From contig BSQZ01000001.1 of NCBI GenBank assembly GCA_033239005.1, positions 10,133,000 to 10,196,999 of the forward strand: a stretch of DNA of 64,000 bases, read 5' to 3'. Of the stretch, positions 1 through 64,000 are shown piece by piece (positions within the stretch are counted from its first letter, which is position 1; each line of letters begins with the position of its first letter). Below the pieces are notes generated by a model, which had not been told where the DNA came from, ran no database searches, and saw nothing but the letters and a program-made list of their open reading frames with translations. Made by a program: the position numbers and the translations under genes. Source of the stretch: Lamellibrachia satsuma. Lineage: Eukaryota > Annelida > Polychaeta > Sabellida > Siboglinidae.

Positions 1-67
1 CAGAGATATCGTGACAGTTAAGACGTATTTGTCTTCAGGCCAACATTTTATATTCAAAATCAATCTA

Positions 68-180
68 TAGGGAGGCATGGTAGTGTAGTGGTTAACACAT
101 CCACTTTACATGTCAGAGTTCAGAGTTCAAGACCCCGGACCAGGCATGGGTATGTTTGGTCTGGTATATGTCTTTGTCTC
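68..180 (+). mobile_element. tRNA-derived SINE head (family A)
   Basis: The stretch has a pol III A-box-like TAGTGTAGTGG followed by a B-box-like GTTCAAGACCC about 45 bases later, the layout of a tRNA-headed SINE. The following 'gaccaggcat...tatgtttggt' body is shared with the copy at 9885-10145, and the tRNA-like head is also seen at 34408. The head resembles a tRNA-Glu type, but cloverleaf folding is poor and it is not a tRNA gene. Confidence 0.6.
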
Positions 181-1530
181 CAACTGATATGCCTTGCTTG
201 AAGCAGTTGAATCATACATCTTGTTCAGCTAAGAGTTTGCCTGTTGAAGTACCAATGATGTCACCATGCTATTCAAAGCAAAATATTGTGGCTTACCTCA
301 ATTATATTTTGCCACTGTATATTTGGCGTGTATTTTTAAAACCAGTTTCAAAATGTTTTTTACTCTGGCATACATATATCATACCACTTTTGAGACTGTG
401 GGTAAGATTTGGTAAGAATGTGTTGTCAGTGTTTTACCCTACATGCTGGCTACTTTTAATAATACTACTACTAATAATTTTATTGGATCTTGATTTGCAA
501 CCATAGAGATTGAATATCACACTTGAGTATACATAGATTAAAATTGTGTATGAATATTTTATACAATACAGTACACTATTTGCACACATGCACACACACA
601 CACAGTAGTCACACATACACACCCTTTATACAGGGGTGAGGTCGACTACTACTGCCCTGCTTTGGTTGTCCTTTTCCATTGCTCCCTATCAGCACCCTTC
701 TCACTCCACTCTATCTGAACCACTAATTTACTAGGCTCAGTTCTTCATAACACAGACTGACCATGTCTTCAGACAAAGTTGAGTCGCTGACCACTTCCTG
801 AGTATCTTCCCTGGAGAATCCCTGCAGGCCTCTGGAAGTGTTTCATTACCAAGGATGTGGTAACATGGTTGTCAAAAACAGTGTAAACAGGTGTTGCCCA
901 TATGACATTCTGCACTGCTGTATGACCTGAACCTTAAAAATAAGACTGTTTACAAGTCTGTGGGAGCAATGAACCAACATGTAGTCACGACACATGACTC
1001 TGTATGGAATGTTAGTAATTGCCGTGATTTTGCTTATATGCATAGTAGTCTGGTTTACAAGATCAGTTCCCCGAGTGGCCTGTTTAAAATATGACAAATT
1101 GGCTTTGCAGATGTCGTGTAAAATAAAAATCCTATCAATCTTGTATCAGTCAAGTCACCTTCGTGTGCCAGCGTGTAAAAGTAAATCAGTGTCCTGGAAG
1201 GCGATTCACCAGGTTCTTTGGTTGGTCGATGTTGTTTGTATTTACTCCAGCCTATGGGATTAAACTTGCCAACCCAGGATTCTAATTACTTGAATTATAT
1301 ATTATATGATATGCCTGTTTGAATTAATACAAAATATGGGTTATTTCTACTGATTGTCATGCCACATGAGTTCAAGTAGTAAAATATAGTGCAATATTTT
1401 AAAGTAAAAAGCCACTCATGTTTCAGAGTATGGTGAAAGAAAGACTATTAATAGCGGTTGCAAAATAACAGTTGCGGGGTAATAAATTTGAAGTTATTAA
1501 AATCAGTGTTGCTTTGCAACCATGCCAGCT

Positions 1531-2078
1531 TTGCATTGGGTGCATTGTACATTGGGTGCATTGTATGTTGGGTGCATTGTATATTGGGAGGATTGTACAT
1601 TGGCTGCATTGTACATTGGGTGCATTTTATATTGGATGCATTGTACATTGAGACCATTTTACATTGGGTGCATTGTACATTGGCTGCATTGTACATTGGC
1701 TGCATTGTACATTGGCTGCATTGTACGTTGGGTGCATTGTACATTGGGTGCATTGTACGTTGGCTGCATTGTATGTTGGTTGCATTGTATATTGGGTGCA
1801 TTGTACATTGGGAGGATTGTACATTGGCTGCATTGTACATTGGGTGCATTTTATATTGGATACATTGTACATTGAGGCCATTTTACATTGGGTGCATAGT
1901 ACATTGGCTGCATTGTACGTTGGCTGCATTGTATGTTGGGTGCATTGTACATTGGGTGCATTTTACATTGGGTACATTTTATATTGGATGCATTGTACAT
2001 TGAGACCATTTTACATTGGGTGCATTGTACATTGGGTGCATTGTACGTTGGCTGCATTGTACATTGGGTGCATTGTAT
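1531..2078. repeat. 16-bp minisatellite, about 34 units
   Basis: Units of the form ATTGGGTGCATTGTAC are repeated with variants (GGCTGC, GGAGGA, TTTTAC, TATGTT). A longer higher-order pattern recurs, with GAGACCATTTTAC blocks about 350 bp apart. Since 16 is not a multiple of three, each frame walks through all three reading phases every 48 bases and stays open, so the apparent 100-180 residue reading frames on both strands are artefacts. The array abuts a LINE fragment at 2079. Confidence 0.9.
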
Positions 2079-2610
2079 AACACATTCCCATCGGATACTG
2101 TTTGTAATCTAGGTGTTGTCTTTGATAGTGACTTCCACTTTCGCCAGCATATTTCTCATGTAAGCAGATTCGGCATCGCATATGTATATCTACTGCTAAA
2201 ACAATATCAGTGGCATTAATTAGTAGCCACCTTGACTGTTGTAATTCACTACTAAATAACATTGCTAAAAGAGATTTGGCAAAACTCCAACGAGTACAAA
2301 ATTGTCTGGCATGTGTGATACTCAGGGCGCCTCGGTTTTCACCATCACTACCACTACTTAAGCAGTTACACTGGCTTCCTGTTACTTATCGAATTAATTT
2401 TGAGCTGTCCACTCTTACATATCGTTCTCTATCTACGCAACAACCACCATACTTGGCTAGACTCCAGCATCTTTCAAATATCCCTAGGCAGCTCAGATCA
2501 TCAATTTCACAATTTTTGTGCCTTAAACAAAACTTAACTTGGGCAAATGTGCTATATTCCGGAAAAAAGTCAAGACATATTTATTCCTAACTGCATTTCC
2601 ACCATAAATC
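2079..2610 (+). mobile_element. CR1/Jockey-like LINE, C-terminal reverse transcriptase remnant
   Basis: The translation shows the conserved end of a non-LTR reverse transcriptase: 'NLGVVFDSD..F..HISHV' (2100-2165), then 'ALISSHLDCCNSLL', 'LQRVQNCLA', 'HWLPVTYRI' (2210-2400), and a final '..KKVKTYLFLTAFPP' before a TAA near 2605. A deletion and frame changes at about 2180-2215 and 2560 break the reading frame, so it is dead. The same terminal peptide pattern recurs in minus-strand copies near 5450 and 20290, indicating one LINE family. Confidence 0.8.
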
Positions 2611-3255
2611 TTTGGTTGTCCCTTGTTCTGATAATGACTTTTTCGTATCCCTGTTCACGATTATGCTTAATGATTCTGTTTTGTTGCGCCTCTAAAGTCA
2701 GGTTCTTGAGGATATAGGCATCGTGGAAGTTAATTATTATACAGATGCATGGAAGTGTGCTATTCGTGTCATTCTAATTATGCCATAGATGCATGTTATT
2801 GTTGATGAACTGACATCTATTGTGTCATTCTAATTATGTATGCTGTCGTCAGCAATTTTTCATGTCACAAAGAAAACGAGTCTTAATGAGAATCCTATTA
2901 AAGGCGAATTCCTTCCGTCAGTGATTTGTCTTAATTTCCTTGAATTTATATCAGAGTCGCATTCTTGGGATTATACGCATGTAATGGGAGAGTTCATGTT
3001 CTGTGGGGTGGCTTTACAGCAAATCACTGGTCACATAAATTGGTGTAGATTCGAACAGTAAACAAACCTACATGAGAATGTCTAAAATCAGGCTTTGGTT
3101 GCCTGCTATGTGTTGTGTGTGCAATTGTCATCGATAGGTACAGGTGGGTTCGACAAAACACTGAAATCGGTGCATCGTTCATTGACGTCGTTGTTTGATG
3201 TTGTGTGAATTCGTGGCATTGGATGTATTCCTCACATCGTTTTCTTCCTTTGCAG

Positions 3256-64000
<60,745 letters not shown>

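Larger units (their letters stand above)
1..3255. other. Region upstream of first recognisable exon
   Basis: This is intronic or 5' flanking sequence of the GRAMD1-like gene. It contains a SINE head near 68, a short (CA)n stretch near 590-603, a 16-bp minisatellite (1531-2078) and a LINE reverse transcriptase end (2079-2610). I see no recognisable exon in 200-1530 or 2611-3255. Exon V1 enters with one base completing a codon, so at least one coding exon must lie further upstream; I could not find it here. Confidence 0.6.

Noticed and set aside
68..145. Possible tRNA gene
   Set aside because: A- and B-box-like motifs are present but arms do not pair well and the sequence continues into a dispersed SINE body.

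Overview
This window comes from an animal (eukaryotic) genome: genes are split into short exons with GT/AG borders, introns reach 26 kb, and the introns are packed with SINEs, LINE fragments, DNA transposons and minisatellites. The mix (tRNA-headed SINEs, CR1-type and endonuclease-type LINE tails, hAT and piggyBac DNA elements, many 16-51 bp arrays) and the invertebrate-like protein suggest a lophotrochozoan such as a mollusc. The taxon is an inference and not certain.

One host gene fills the window on the + strand: a GRAMD1/Aster family ER-plasma membrane sterol-transfer protein. Thirteen main exons (V1-V13) can be joined with every phase matching, giving 645 consecutive codons from position 3256 to the window edge. 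They encode a Ser-rich N-terminal part, the GRAM domain (V3-V5 and the start of V6), an acidic linker (V6-V7), the VASt/ASTER sterol-binding domain (V8-V11), and a basic linker (V12). V13 is cut by the window end before the expected transmembrane helix. The start codon lies upstream of the window or in an unrecognised exon. An extra ATG-containing exon at 53038-53154, with its own CRE/TATA-like upstream sequence, would splice in phase to V7 and give an isoform that lacks the GRAM domain.

Region by region: 1-3255 holds a SINE, a 16-bp array and a LINE end. Intron V1-V2 holds an 8-bp-TSD hAT MITE, a CCATGG palindrome array, a perfect 40-bp array and a 51-bp array with E-box and nuclear-receptor-like palindromes. 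Introns V3-V5 hold an inverted, circularly permuted duplicate that includes a dead copy of exon V4. Intron V5-V6 holds LINE ORF1/RT fragments, long inverted repeats, a piggyBac deletion derivative that still encodes a 135-residue protein, and a 40-bp array.

The 26-kb intron V6-V7 holds a MITE, a SINE-derived 45-bp array, a decayed Ty3/Gypsy-like element whose LTR has expanded into a 1.2-kb array, a pair of related MITEs flanking a 3.7-kb hAT transposon, a 42-bp array, an antisense LINE reverse transcriptase and the alternative first exon. The 3' introns hold a 1.15-kb hAT-type element, a long (TA)n tract, a SINE, and a minisatellite whose repeat unit supplies the 3' splice site of V13.

Most long uninterrupted reading frames here are tandem-array artefacts (period divisible by three). 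The most interesting items are the piggyBac N/C-terminal fusion, the inverted exon copy, the alternative promoter, the mobile-element-derived arrays and the 51-bp regulatory-looking array. All function statements rest on sequence reading; no database search was run.
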